From positions 160,821-224,820 of the forward strand of contig NZ_JARBUT010000011.1 of the NCBI RefSeq assembly GCF_028882275.1: DNA of 64,000 nucleotides, given 5' to 3'. The DNA is from Nocardiopsis sp. N85. GTDB taxonomy: Bacteria > Actinomycetota > Actinomycetes > Streptosporangiales > Streptosporangiaceae. Positions 43,585 through 51,373 of the stretch are shown here, piece by piece. The notes below the pieces were generated by a model, which was given only the letters and a program-made list of their open reading frames with translations, made no database searches and had not been told where the DNA came from. Position 1 is the stretch's first letter, and each line of letters begins with the position of its first letter. The translations under genes were made by a program, and so were the position numbers.

Positions 43585-44811
43585 ATGGCCGAAACCGACA
43601 CGTCGCAGTCGCCGTCGCAGTCGCCGTCGCAGTCGCCGGAGAACCCGCCCCCGCACGACCGGAGGGACCGTCGTGGGGCCTCCTCCCCGGCACGGGACGC
43701 GGTCGCCGGGTTGGCCCCCCGGCCGGGCGGGGGCGTCCCGGCACCGCCGCCGCTCCCGGGCGGCGGCGGCCAGGTCGCCCCGGAGACCGTCGCCGCGCTC
43801 GGGGCGTTGGGAAAGCTCACCGCCTGGGTGAGGGAAGCACTGGGATCGATACTCAAGGCCTTGGCAGAGGCGCTGTTCCGGCTGGCGCGGTTCTCCTTCC
43901 TCGCGCTGCGCTGGTCGATCAGGAGGGTGCGTCCGCTGCAACGCCGGCAGATCAGGGCGCGGCTCCAGGAGATCGAGACGGAGCGGAGCAGGACGGAGGG
44001 CACGGTCGCGGCGGCACTGGGCCGAGTGGAGGCCGACGTCGTCCGCGTCCGCGAGAACGGCGACGCCTCGGTCCGGGACGCGGTGCGGCGCCGTGCCGAC
44101 CGGGTCGAGACGGCCCGCCGCCGTGCCGACCGGCTCACCGACCAGGCGCGCCGAACCGGAGAGGCGGGCGTTCGGCGTGCGCGCTTCGAGGCGCGCACCC
44201 TCTCCCCAGCGCGGGCGGCCGTGCGCGTACGTGCCGCCGAGCAGGCCCGGGACCGGCGTGTCGACCTGGCCGAGCGCCGGGGGAACGCCCTCGTGGGCCG
44301 GGCCCGCGCGGCCGGTGACGCCGAGGTCGGTCGGGCCCGTGCCGGGCGAGACCAGAACAACCGGGAGGCCCGGACACGCGCCTCCGCCGCCCGGCAGGAG
44401 ATCGGCGCGGCGCGCACGGAATACCTGGCCGATCTCGACCGGCGTTCCACGGAGCTTCGGGATCTGCGGAGCCGTCCGATGCCCCCGCTCCAGTTGCGTG
44501 CTCGGATGCGCGCGGACCACCACCAGGGGAGCAGCGCCGCCACCCGTTTCCAGAACCGAATAGGCCAGGCCGAACAGCGGCTCGGACCCGCCGCGATGGC
44601 CCGAGGCTCCGCCCCGGCTCCCGCACCGGTCTCCGGTACGGCGCCCGGCACGGCCCCCGCGACCGTGCCACCCGGCCACCGGCTCCACGCCCGCGGCCTC
44701 AGAGCCCGCGGGGCCGCTCCGGGTACGCAGGCCGCGGCGGCACCCTCACGGCGTCGCCCCGGGGCGCGGACCCCGGGAACCCCGCCGCGCAGGAGGGCGA
44801 ACGGGGCATGA
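43585..44811 (+). CDS. Arg/Ala-rich coiled-coil protein of the T4SS locus
   Basis: A 408-residue protein of no known family. It has a short Ser-Gln-Pro repeat near the N terminus (four SQSP-type units at residues 7-18), a Pro-rich segment, an amphipathic or hydrophobic stretch (about residues 80-115, LTAWVREALGSILKALAEALF), and a long Arg-rich helix (about 125-330) with RRADR repeats. The tail is Pro/Ala-rich and very basic. The composition fits a nucleic-acid- or membrane-binding scaffold. It starts 3 bases after virD4, so it belongs to the same operon. Confidence 0.65.
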   Translation: MAETDTSQSPSQSPSQSPENPPPHDRRDRRGASSPARDAVAGLAPRPGGGVPAPPPLPGGGGQVAPETVAALGALGKLTAWVREALGSILKALAEALFRLARFSFLALRWSIRRVRPLQRRQIRARLQEIETERSRTEGTVAAALGRVEADVVRVRENGDASVRDAVRRRADRVETARRRADRLTDQARRTGEAGVRRARFEARTLSPARAAVRVRAAEQARDRRVDLAERRGNALVGRARAAGDAEVGRARAGRDQNNREARTRASAARQEIGAARTEYLADLDRRSTELRDLRSRPMPPLQLRARMRADHHQGSSAATRFQNRIGQAEQRLGPAAMARGSAPAPAPVSGTAPGTAPATVPPGHRLHARGLRARGAAPGTQAAAAPSRRRPGARTPGTPPRRRANGA

Positions 44812-44845
44812 CACGGTACGGACACCCCCGAACGGGAGGCCAGGG

Positions 44846-46435
44846 ATGAGCGAGCGGACAGGCGGTGCCGGCCGGTTCAAGGACGAGGAGTCCGAGTCCC
44901 GGCGCCGCACCAGGGAACGTCCGACCGGCCCGGGGGAGGGGAGCGGATCGGAGTCCGGCGGCGGCGAGCGCGACATCGTCGAGGCCCTCCTGACCGCCGC
45001 CATGCGAGCCTCGATCGGGCGCGGGGGCATGACCAACTCCGGGTGGCTCGCCATGGCGTCCCTCCACGGCCACCTGCGCAAACGGCGACTCCAGAGCAGT
45101 GGGAAGGCGTTCTTCCCCGAGACCCACGTGGCGGGATCCCCGGCGCTCGTCCAGGCCGCGGTGCACCTGGCCCGCGGCGCGGATCCGGGGGCCGCGGCCG
45201 CCCTGCTGCCCGGAGCGGACCCGCTGCGGGTCCGTGAGGTCCGTGACCGCCTCGATCACGCCATCGTGGGCAAGGTCCTGGAGAACGACCTGGCGAGCGG
45301 GCGTCTCGAAACGACCGCGCACACCGCCCTCCAGGAGAGGGGGGCCTTCCCGGGGACACCGCCCGAGCAGTCCTGGCGGCGGGCCCTCGACGGCTCCGAC
45401 CTGAACAAGCTGCGCCCCCGCGACCTCGGCGCGCTCTACGTGAGCGCCGGCGACGCCGTCGGACCACAGGCGCGCCTGTCCGAGGCACTGATCTCCAAGG
45501 CCATGGCCGGGCGGCACCCCCAGCTCGCGGCCTCCGTCGAGCAGGGCATCGTCCAGGACGAGGCCTTCGCGGGCGACCCGCTCTCCTCCCGGATCGACAA
45601 GAACACGGCCCTGGCGGGGGCGGTGTGGCAGGCCGACAACCGCCCCATGGAGACCATGGAGGAGTACTGGGCCAAGGCCGTCCCCTGGTTCAAGGACGCG
45701 CGTGCCAAGGCCGACGAGCTGCGCGGCCCCGCCGCGTCGATCCTCGCCGCGGCCCTCGACGGGAAGATCCCGGCGGATTCCGTGCCCACGATGATCGACA
45801 ACGCCAAACGCCATCTGCCGGGCTTCGAGGAGCGCTACCGCGAAGGGCTGACGTTCGCCGAGCGCCGGGCCCGAGTGGGCACCGGTAGCGGTTTCCCCCA
45901 GGGGGACGCCGTCCTCTACGCGCTGGACAAGGCCAGGGGCCTCCCGGTGAACGAGGCGCCCCGGGGTCGGGACGCCGTGGTGCGGGCCGGCAACGAGGAC
46001 GCCGCCCGCCTGCGCACCGGAGCGGTGTCCGGCACCGCCGACCGCAGGCCGGAGACCGCCGACTCCCGCCTGCCGCAGAACCGGGGGCAGACGGAACGGG
46101 CGGTGGAGGCCAACGGTCGTGCGGTCGCCCGTGCCGAGGCCGCCCGACCGGAACGGGCCCGTGAGGGGAACCTCGTGCAGCGGCGTGAGCGGGATCGGGC
46201 CCGTGAGGGGAACCTCGCGCAGCGGCGTGAGCGGGATCGGGGCCGTGTCCAGCAGGCCCGCGCACAGGGGGCCGCCTACCGGGCGGGACGCACGGACGCG
46301 GTCCGCCGCGACACGGTCGGCCTGCCCCGGACCCGAACCCAGGCCGACGCGGCGGTCCTGAGGGCGACCGTCGTCCACCGGCGCCAGCGCAACACGACGA
46401 CCACCTCGCACCGCCGATCGGCCGCCACCCGCTGA
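44846..46435 (+). CDS. hypothetical protein with repetitive basic C terminus
   Basis: A 529-residue protein not matched to any family I recognise. A disordered start (1-45) leads to a mostly helical middle (about 45-370) of ordinary composition. From about 400 the sequence is Arg/Glu-rich with two copies of RAREGNL-QRRERD, and the end is Arg/Thr/His-rich. It may be a secreted effector or a cargo adaptor of the T4SS-like system: large, unique, late in the operon and unlike its neighbours. That is inference. GGGAGG precedes the ATG. Confidence 0.6.
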   Translation: MSERTGGAGRFKDEESESRRRTRERPTGPGEGSGSESGGGERDIVEALLTAAMRASIGRGGMTNSGWLAMASLHGHLRKRRLQSSGKAFFPETHVAGSPALVQAAVHLARGADPGAAAALLPGADPLRVREVRDRLDHAIVGKVLENDLASGRLETTAHTALQERGAFPGTPPEQSWRRALDGSDLNKLRPRDLGALYVSAGDAVGPQARLSEALISKAMAGRHPQLAASVEQGIVQDEAFAGDPLSSRIDKNTALAGAVWQADNRPMETMEEYWAKAVPWFKDARAKADELRGPAASILAAALDGKIPADSVPTMIDNAKRHLPGFEERYREGLTFAERRARVGTGSGFPQGDAVLYALDKARGLPVNEAPRGRDAVVRAGNEDAARLRTGAVSGTADRRPETADSRLPQNRGQTERAVEANGRAVARAEAARPERAREGNLVQRRERDRAREGNLAQRRERDRGRVQQARAQGAAYRAGRTDAVRRDTVGLPRTRTQADAAVLRATVVHRRQRNTTTTSHRRSAATR

Positions 46436-46479
46436 CGCGGCGGCCGCGTACGACCACGACGAAGAGGACCACACCGGCT

Positions 46480-46962
46480 ATGGACATCGAACAGCAGGAG
46501 CGGACCGACGGGAACGCGACCCCCGGAGAGGAGGCGTGGCCCGCCGGTGACGCTCCCGGCGTCGCCTCCGTGCTCGACGGGGTGGACGTCCCCGGGGACG
46601 AGGAGGGCGAGGACGAGCCGGCCCCCGAACCGGTGTTCAAGAACGTCGAGGAGTTCGTGCGCCTGCGGTTCCTCCCGGTCTACGTCCGTCCCGAGGGTGG
46701 ACAGTTCCGGTGGTGCAAGGAGTGGTGGCGGCACGCCGAGGCGGTGTCGCGCTTCCAGGCGCTGTGGCACGCGTGGGAGGTGCTGCGCTGGGAGGCGGGC
46801 ACCGGCATGGCCATCTGGTACCGGGACCACCTGGACTTCCAGATGGGCATCCTGCTCGGTGACAACGGTCCGTTCCGCGAGTGCACCTCGCGGCGCCACC
46901 AGGAACCGCGCCCCCTGCCCGCCGACCCCGCCCCCGAGGGCTGGTTCGAGGACGAGTGGTGA
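46480..46962 (+). CDS. DUF4913 domain protein
   Basis: A 160-residue soluble protein. After an acidic N-terminal third, residues 55-150 show the DUF4913 pattern: FVRLRFLPVYVRPEGG, RWCKEWWRHAEAVSRFQALWHAWEVLR in sequence, IWYRDHLDFQMGILL and FRECTSRRHQ. DUF4913 proteins are found almost only with actinobacterial TraG/VirD4-type genes; their role is unknown. A hairpin follows before the next gene. Confidence 0.88.
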   Translation: MDIEQQERTDGNATPGEEAWPAGDAPGVASVLDGVDVPGDEEGEDEPAPEPVFKNVEEFVRLRFLPVYVRPEGGQFRWCKEWWRHAEAVSRFQALWHAWEVLRWEAGTGMAIWYRDHLDFQMGILLGDNGPFRECTSRRHQEPRPLPADPAPEGWFEDEW

Positions 46963-47053
46963 CCCCCCTCCACGCCCCGCGCTTGGATGTTCACCGGGGC
47001 GTCACCGCGCGGACCCCGGCGGGGACGGGGTTCGTACCGCCGCGTCGGTAGAC

Positions 47054-47087
47054 AGGTCCCGCCCCACCGTACGGCGGGGCGGGACCT
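47054..47087 (+). terminator. strong hairpin between DUF4913 and the coiled-coil gene set
   Basis: A perfect 12-bp stem (47054-47065 with 47076-47087) ends just before the AGAGG ribosome site of the gene at 47101. It could be a terminator/attenuator lowering transcription or translation of the downstream four genes. Confidence 0.6.
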
Positions 47088-47100
47088 GAGAGGCCTGGCG

Positions 47101-47586
47101 GTGGACCCCCTGCAAGTCGCGTTGACGCTCGGCAGCGCCTTCATCGGCGCGACCAGCCTCTTGGTCGCCTCGGTCGCGCTCGGCGCACGCTGGGAGGGCC
47201 GGGGCGAGTCGGACGGGAAACTCGCGCAGGCCAAGCGCTACGACCTGGCGGTGTCGCAGCACCCGAGCGTGCTCGAAGCGACCGCCCTTCGAGCGGCCCT
47301 GGACGCCTACCGTGCGGCGGACACCACGGTGCGCAAGGACCTGGAGGCGGCGGCCCAGACGGTCAGCCGGGCCGAGAACGAGGCGGCCGAGCGGGAGAAG
47401 CGGGTCCAGGCGCACTTCGAGACACTGGGCGACGCCGAGCGGGCGGTGGACCGGCTGTTGCGGCTCAACCGGCCCCAGGGCGTGCGCGGAGCCCTGCGGA
47501 GCGCGCGTCGCGCCGCCGCCCCGATGCTCCGGCGAGGGGGAGCCCCCACCTCGAAGAGGGAGTCGGGCAAGGGGGCGCGCGCATGA
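47101..47586 (+). CDS. membrane-anchored coiled-coil protein
   Basis: A 161-residue protein with one N-terminal membrane helix (about residues 6-24, LTLGSAFIGATSLLVASVALG) and a Glu/Arg/Ala-rich coiled coil (about 45-125), then a basic tail. GTG at 47101 is chosen because of the AGAGG site 7 bases away and because upstream residues look non-coding. It overlaps the next gene by 4 bases (ATGA). No family recognised. Confidence 0.65.
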   Translation: MDPLQVALTLGSAFIGATSLLVASVALGARWEGRGESDGKLAQAKRYDLAVSQHPSVLEATALRAALDAYRAADTTVRKDLEAAAQTVSRAENEAAEREKRVQAHFETLGDAERAVDRLLRLNRPQGVRGALRSARRAAAPMLRRGGAPTSKRESGKGARA

Positions 47587-47981
47587 TCGCCCTGGTGATC
47601 GCACTCGCGACAGCCCTGCTTCTGACCGCCCGCTGGGCGCTGAACCGCCATCAGGCGTCCCACGGGATCTCTCCGCCGCGAGACCCGGACGAGGAGGGCC
47701 TGTGGGCCGAAGCCCATCGGGAGCAGGAGCGTGCGAAGGACCTCGGCACGGCCGCGGGGAACCTCTGGGCCTGGCGCGACCTGTTGTCCGACACCGCCGT
47801 GGCCGCACGGACGGAGTCGGGAGAAGACGGGGCCGCCGCGCGTCTCGACACCCGCCGACGCGGGTTCGACGAGGCTGAGGGGAGGATCCGGGACGCGCTC
47901 GCCGACCTCGGCCCGCGCCACGTCGACGGTCCGGCCCGGTCCGGAGCGCGGCCCGGGGGGAGCGCCCCGTGGAGTGGTTGA
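47583..47981 (+). CDS. small membrane-anchored protein
   Basis: A 132-residue protein with one N-terminal membrane helix (residues 2-17, IALVIALATALLLTAR) and a helical, Glu/Ala/Asp-rich body. It starts within the ATGA overlap with the previous gene, and its end overlaps the next gene by 13 bases, so the four genes 47101-49225 form one tight translation unit. Function unknown. Confidence 0.6.
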   Translation: MIALVIALATALLLTARWALNRHQASHGISPPRDPDEEGLWAEAHREQERAKDLGTAAGNLWAWRDLLSDTAVAARTESGEDGAAARLDTRRRGFDEAEGRIRDALADLGPRHVDGPARSGARPGGSAPWSG

Positions 47982-48718
47982 TCCCGGCCGGGACGGCGCT
48001 GGCGACCCTGGTCACGACCGCGGCCGTCGTGTTCCGCAGGAGCCTGGTGAAGGCACGCCTCGGCGGCCGGGCCAAGGTGGAACTCACCGAGGCCGAGGCG
48101 GCGCGGATCCGCGCCGCGGCCAACCAGCGCCTGAGCAAGGCGCAGACGGACCTGCCGCGGCTGCGTGCGGAGGTCAAGAGCGCGAGGATGGCGGGGACCC
48201 TGAAACGCACGGCCGAGGACCTCTACGCGCAGCAGGGCACCGCGAACGCGAGGGCTCGGCGCTCGGCGCAGTCCTTCAACGCCGCTCTGGAGCGGCATCG
48301 GGGGCTCCTCCGCCGCCTGGAGGAGTCAGGGCTGCTGATCGCCTCGGAGGCGGGACCCACGATCGACACCACTCGTCTCCGTGGCGACGCGTTGGAGGCC
48401 GCGGCCTCCGTGGGACGGCACCTCCAGGAGTTGGAGTGGTACCGCACCAACGGTGAGAGGGACGGGCTCAGCGGTCCGCTTCGAGCCCCGGGGTTCAGCG
48501 GTGAGCACGTCGCTTCCCTCAAGGTGAGCCTGGGCCCCGACCGCGTCGATGAGGACCGGATCCACGAACGCACCCGTGAGGTCCTGGCCGGGCAGGACCT
48601 GCTCACGCCCCCCACGAGTGTGGCCGAGGCGGTACGGAAGCGGAAGAGGTTGTTCCGGCGGGACGCTCCGGCACCGGTCCGCGGGGCGGGCGAGCAGAAC
48701 GTGGGGCGGAAGCGATGA
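47969..48718 (+). CDS. membrane-anchored coiled-coil protein
   Basis: A 249-residue protein with one N-terminal helix (IPAGTALATLVTTAAVVF, about residues 5-22), a basic helical region with a coiled coil (about 38-115) and a mixed C-terminal part. GTG start inside the upstream gene. The layout (anchor plus coiled coil) repeats that of its neighbours at 47101 and 48737. Function unknown; a static scaffold of the secretion machine is possible. Confidence 0.6.
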   Translation: MEWLIPAGTALATLVTTAAVVFRRSLVKARLGGRAKVELTEAEAARIRAAANQRLSKAQTDLPRLRAEVKSARMAGTLKRTAEDLYAQQGTANARARRSAQSFNAALERHRGLLRRLEESGLLIASEAGPTIDTTRLRGDALEAAASVGRHLQELEWYRTNGERDGLSGPLRAPGFSGEHVASLKVSLGPDRVDEDRIHERTREVLAGQDLLTPPTSVAEAVRKRKRLFRRDAPAPVRGAGEQNVGRKR

Positions 48719-48736
48719 GACGTGGAGGGGGCGGTC

Positions 48737-49225
48737 ATGGGTCTGCTGGGCGCGGGTGACGTGATCACACTGTTGGTCGCCGTCATGGCGGTGGCGGTCT
48801 GCTACCGGGTCGGACCGGAATCCGTCCGGCGTGCGCTGGGGCATCGGTCCGGCCCTCCGACGGAGCGGATCGACGCGGACGAGCGGCGGAAGGTGTACGA
48901 GATCCGACACGGCCTCTTGGAGCGCCGGTACGCGCTGCTGGACACGGCCGGGGCGAGGGTGCGCGAGAGCACCGGTCTGGGAGGAGCCGGAGCCGGAGAG
49001 CGCGGCGATCCCGTGCGACTCGTGGCGGACCTCGACAGGGACCTGGCGGGACTGGACGCCGAGGAGGAGCGACTGCTGGCGCGGACGCGTGCGGACTTCA
49101 CCGAACGTCGGGCACGCGCGGAGCGGGCGCGGTCCACCGCCTGGTGGCTGGACGTCGTGTGCGCCGGAGCGGCCGTGCTCCTGGCGGGAGTCGCGGTCGG
49201 CGCGGCGGTGGCGGCGGTACTGTGA
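48737..49225 (+). CDS. coiled-coil protein with helices at both ends
   Basis: A 162-residue protein with an N-terminal membrane helix (about residues 8-22), an Arg/Glu/Leu-rich coiled coil (about 45-130) and a C-terminal helix (STAWWLDVVCAGAAVLLAGVAVGAA in parts). ATG 48737 is preferred over GTG 48722 because GGAGG lies properly before it. Last gene of the T4SS-like locus; a terminator follows at 49286. Confidence 0.65.
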   Translation: MGLLGAGDVITLLVAVMAVAVCYRVGPESVRRALGHRSGPPTERIDADERRKVYEIRHGLLERRYALLDTAGARVRESTGLGGAGAGERGDPVRLVADLDRDLAGLDAEEERLLARTRADFTERRARAERARSTAWWLDVVCAGAAVLLAGVAVGAAVAAVL

Positions 49226-49285
49226 CCGCGTCGACCCGGGGGCGGGTACACCAGGGAGTCCGTCTCTCCGGCGGCACACGAGAAC

Positions 49286-49319
49286 GAGGGTGTGGTACCG
49301 GTATCGGCACCACACCCTC
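49286..49319. terminator. terminator between the T4SS locus and the AGCS symporter
   Basis: A perfect 11-bp stem, GAGGGTGTGGT with ACCACACCCTC (49286-49296 with 49309-49319), lies between convergent genes and can serve both. Confidence 0.8.
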
Positions 49320-49348
49320 GGAGAGGTGGAAGGCGTGTCCCGTGGAGA

Positions 49349-50812
49349 TCAGACCTTCGCGACGTTCCCCTTGAGCCGGTCCAGATCCTCCTGCTCCCAG
49401 CACTGCACACCGGTGAGGTCGGGCATGCTGTCCTTGGTGAACTCGGGGTCCCTACCTTCCTTGCGCTGCTTGACGTAGTCGGTCAGCAGGCGACACGCGA
49501 TCGGTGCCAGCAGGGCCAGCGCCGCGAGGTTGACCAGGGCCATGACCCCCATGGTCGTGTCCGCCAGGCTCCAGACCAGGCCGCCCGAGCCGATCGCCCC
49601 AAGGAAGGTCACCAGGACGACGAGCACCCGGAAGCCGGTGACGGCCGCCGGCTTCTTGGTCAGGTAGCCGATGTTGGACTCGCCGTAGAAGGTGTTGCCG
49701 AGCACCGAGGTGAAGGCCAGCAAGAGGATGACCAGCGTGAGCACGTGGAGCGCCCAGGGCCCGAGGTTGGTCTCCAGCGCGTTCTGGGTCAGTGTCGGAC
49801 CGGCCTCCTCCGTGTAGGTCGGGTTGGACACCAAGATGATGAAGGCCGTGGTCGAACACACGACGAGGGTGTCGAAGTAGACGCCCAGAGTCTGAACGAG
49901 GCCCTGTTTGACGGGGTGGCTCACAGCGGCGCTGGCGGCCGCGTTGGGAGCCGAGCCCAGGCCGGCCTCGTTGGAGAACATGCCGCGTCGCATGCCCTGC
50001 ACGATCGCGGTACCGATGCCGCCTGCGGCGATCTCCTGGATTCCGAAAGCGTGCGTGACGATCTCGACCATCACCGCCGGGATCTGGTCGACGTTCAGAG
50101 CGACGACGGCCATGCCCAGGAGGATGTAGATGCCCGCCATGAACGGCACGAGCATCGTCGACGCGTGGGCGATGCGCCGGGCCCCGCCGAAGATGATCAC
50201 AGCGGTGAACACGGCGAGCACCGCACCGACCACGTAGGGGGTCCACGGCGAGCCCTCACCACCGGACACGGTGGAGACCGAGTTGGAAATGGCGGCGGAG
50301 ATCGTGTTGCTCTGCACGCTCGTGAACACGATTCCGAAGGTCACCGTGATGATCACGGCGAAGAGAACGCCCATCCAGCGGGACTTGAGCCCGTACTCCA
50401 TGTAATAGGCCGGCCCGCCGTGGAACCCCTCCTTGTCGCGGACCTTGTACAGCTGTGCGAGCGTCGACTCGATGAAGCTCGCCGCGCCGACCATCAGTGC
50501 CATGACCCACATCCAGAAAACCGCGCCGGGACCACCGAGCGCGATCGCCGTGGCGACGCCGGCGATGTTGCCGGTACCGACGCGCGCACCGGCGGAGACC
50601 GTGAAGGCCTGGAAGGCGGAGATCGGTTTGCGGCCGTCCTCCGCCAGTCCCGTTTTTCCTCCCATCGAGCGGATCATCTCGGGGATCATTCGGAACTGCA
50701 CACCAACGGAGCGCACGGTGAAGTACACGCTCAGAATGATGAGGACGGGAATGATCAGATAGGCCCAGAAGGCATCGTTGAAAGTGGTGATGCCGATGTT
50801 CATGGCTTCCAC
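49349..50812 (-). CDS. AGCS family alanine/glycine:cation symporter
   Basis: A 487-residue amino-acid symporter with about ten membrane helices. Family signatures are visible: QFRMIPEMIRSM, AFQAFTVSAGARVGTGNIAGVATAI (in two parts) and FHGGPAYYMEYGL, then RRGMFSNEAGLGSAP, and a C-terminal YGESNIGYLT. It takes up alanine or glycine with Na+ or H+. The frame begins at GTG 50812; ATG 50803 is an alternative. It is divergent from nadE, with a CRP-type site between them. Confidence 0.95.
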   Translation of the reverse strand: MEAMNIGITTFNDAFWAYLIIPVLIILSVYFTVRSVGVQFRMIPEMIRSMGGKTGLAEDGRKPISAFQAFTVSAGARVGTGNIAGVATAIALGGPGAVFWMWVMALMVGAASFIESTLAQLYKVRDKEGFHGGPAYYMEYGLKSRWMGVLFAVIITVTFGIVFTSVQSNTISAAISNSVSTVSGGEGSPWTPYVVGAVLAVFTAVIIFGGARRIAHASTMLVPFMAGIYILLGMAVVALNVDQIPAVMVEIVTHAFGIQEIAAGGIGTAIVQGMRRGMFSNEAGLGSAPNAAASAAVSHPVKQGLVQTLGVYFDTLVVCSTTAFIILVSNPTYTEEAGPTLTQNALETNLGPWALHVLTLVILLLAFTSVLGNTFYGESNIGYLTKKPAAVTGFRVLVVLVTFLGAIGSGGLVWSLADTTMGVMALVNLAALALLAPIACRLLTDYVKQRKEGRDPEFTKDSMPDLTGVQCWEQEDLDRLKGNVAKV

Positions 50813-51373
50813 AGGGGGACTTCCCTTCGTCGTCGGCGGAGACGTCGTTGTCTCGCTCCGCGACTGATTCAGTTCCCGCAGTGGTCAGGGCGGTGTCTTG
50901 CCGATATGTGTTTTTTGTTACTTCCTGAACGCGCGGGGTCACATTTTCGGCGAGATCATCACCGACTGAACCGCCCAGGCCGCCATGAGGGTGTGCGGGC
51001 CGTGGAACAGATAACAAGAAACTCTCCCGAACCGCAAGATTCATCACACTTCGGCATGACCTTGTTCCTGTGACGGCGGAAGCGCCCGCCTGGGCGCGCT
51101 CCGGAGCGTCCTCGTCCGATGGGGCGGTGGCCTGAGTTTCATGGAGGCCTCATGAGCTGCGATTTCGGTCTGATGGGCTGCGCGTGGGGGAGGGGTGGAA
51201 TGGCTTCGGGCGGGGGCTCCAGAGGCCACAGCCCCTGTGACTTATCTCACTCACACCAGGGATGGTGAAATAATCGATGTTTTTCACGGATGGCCGGAGA
51301 CGGCGCCAGGTCGCAATGTTATAAAAAAGTTACATGTTGCGTCCATGTTAACTAATTCGCTACGATCGCACCT
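50813..51373. promoter_or_regulatory. 561-base divergent region between the AGCS and nadE genes, with CRP-type site
   Basis: The region holds TGTGA-CTTATC-TCACT at 51236-51251, a 16-base CRP-type site, and the nadE promoter at 51337-51366 (separate entry). A GC-rich hairpin lies around 51083-51100. The frame 51195-51392 is not supported: it has no ribosome site and no family. AT-rich sequence near both ends fits promoters. Confidence 0.6.
51337..51366 (+). promoter_or_regulatory. nadE promoter giving a leaderless message
   Basis: TTGCGT (51337-51342) and TACGAT (51361-51366) are spaced 18 bases. The start codon GTG begins 8 bases after the -10 box, so transcription would start at or next to the GTG. 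No ribosome site exists upstream. Confidence 0.65.

Noticed and set aside
39793..44688. 1631-residue minus-strand frame opposite the VirB4/VirD4 genes
   Set aside because: Its composition is a shadow of plus-strand genes with clear Walker motifs and coupled starts.
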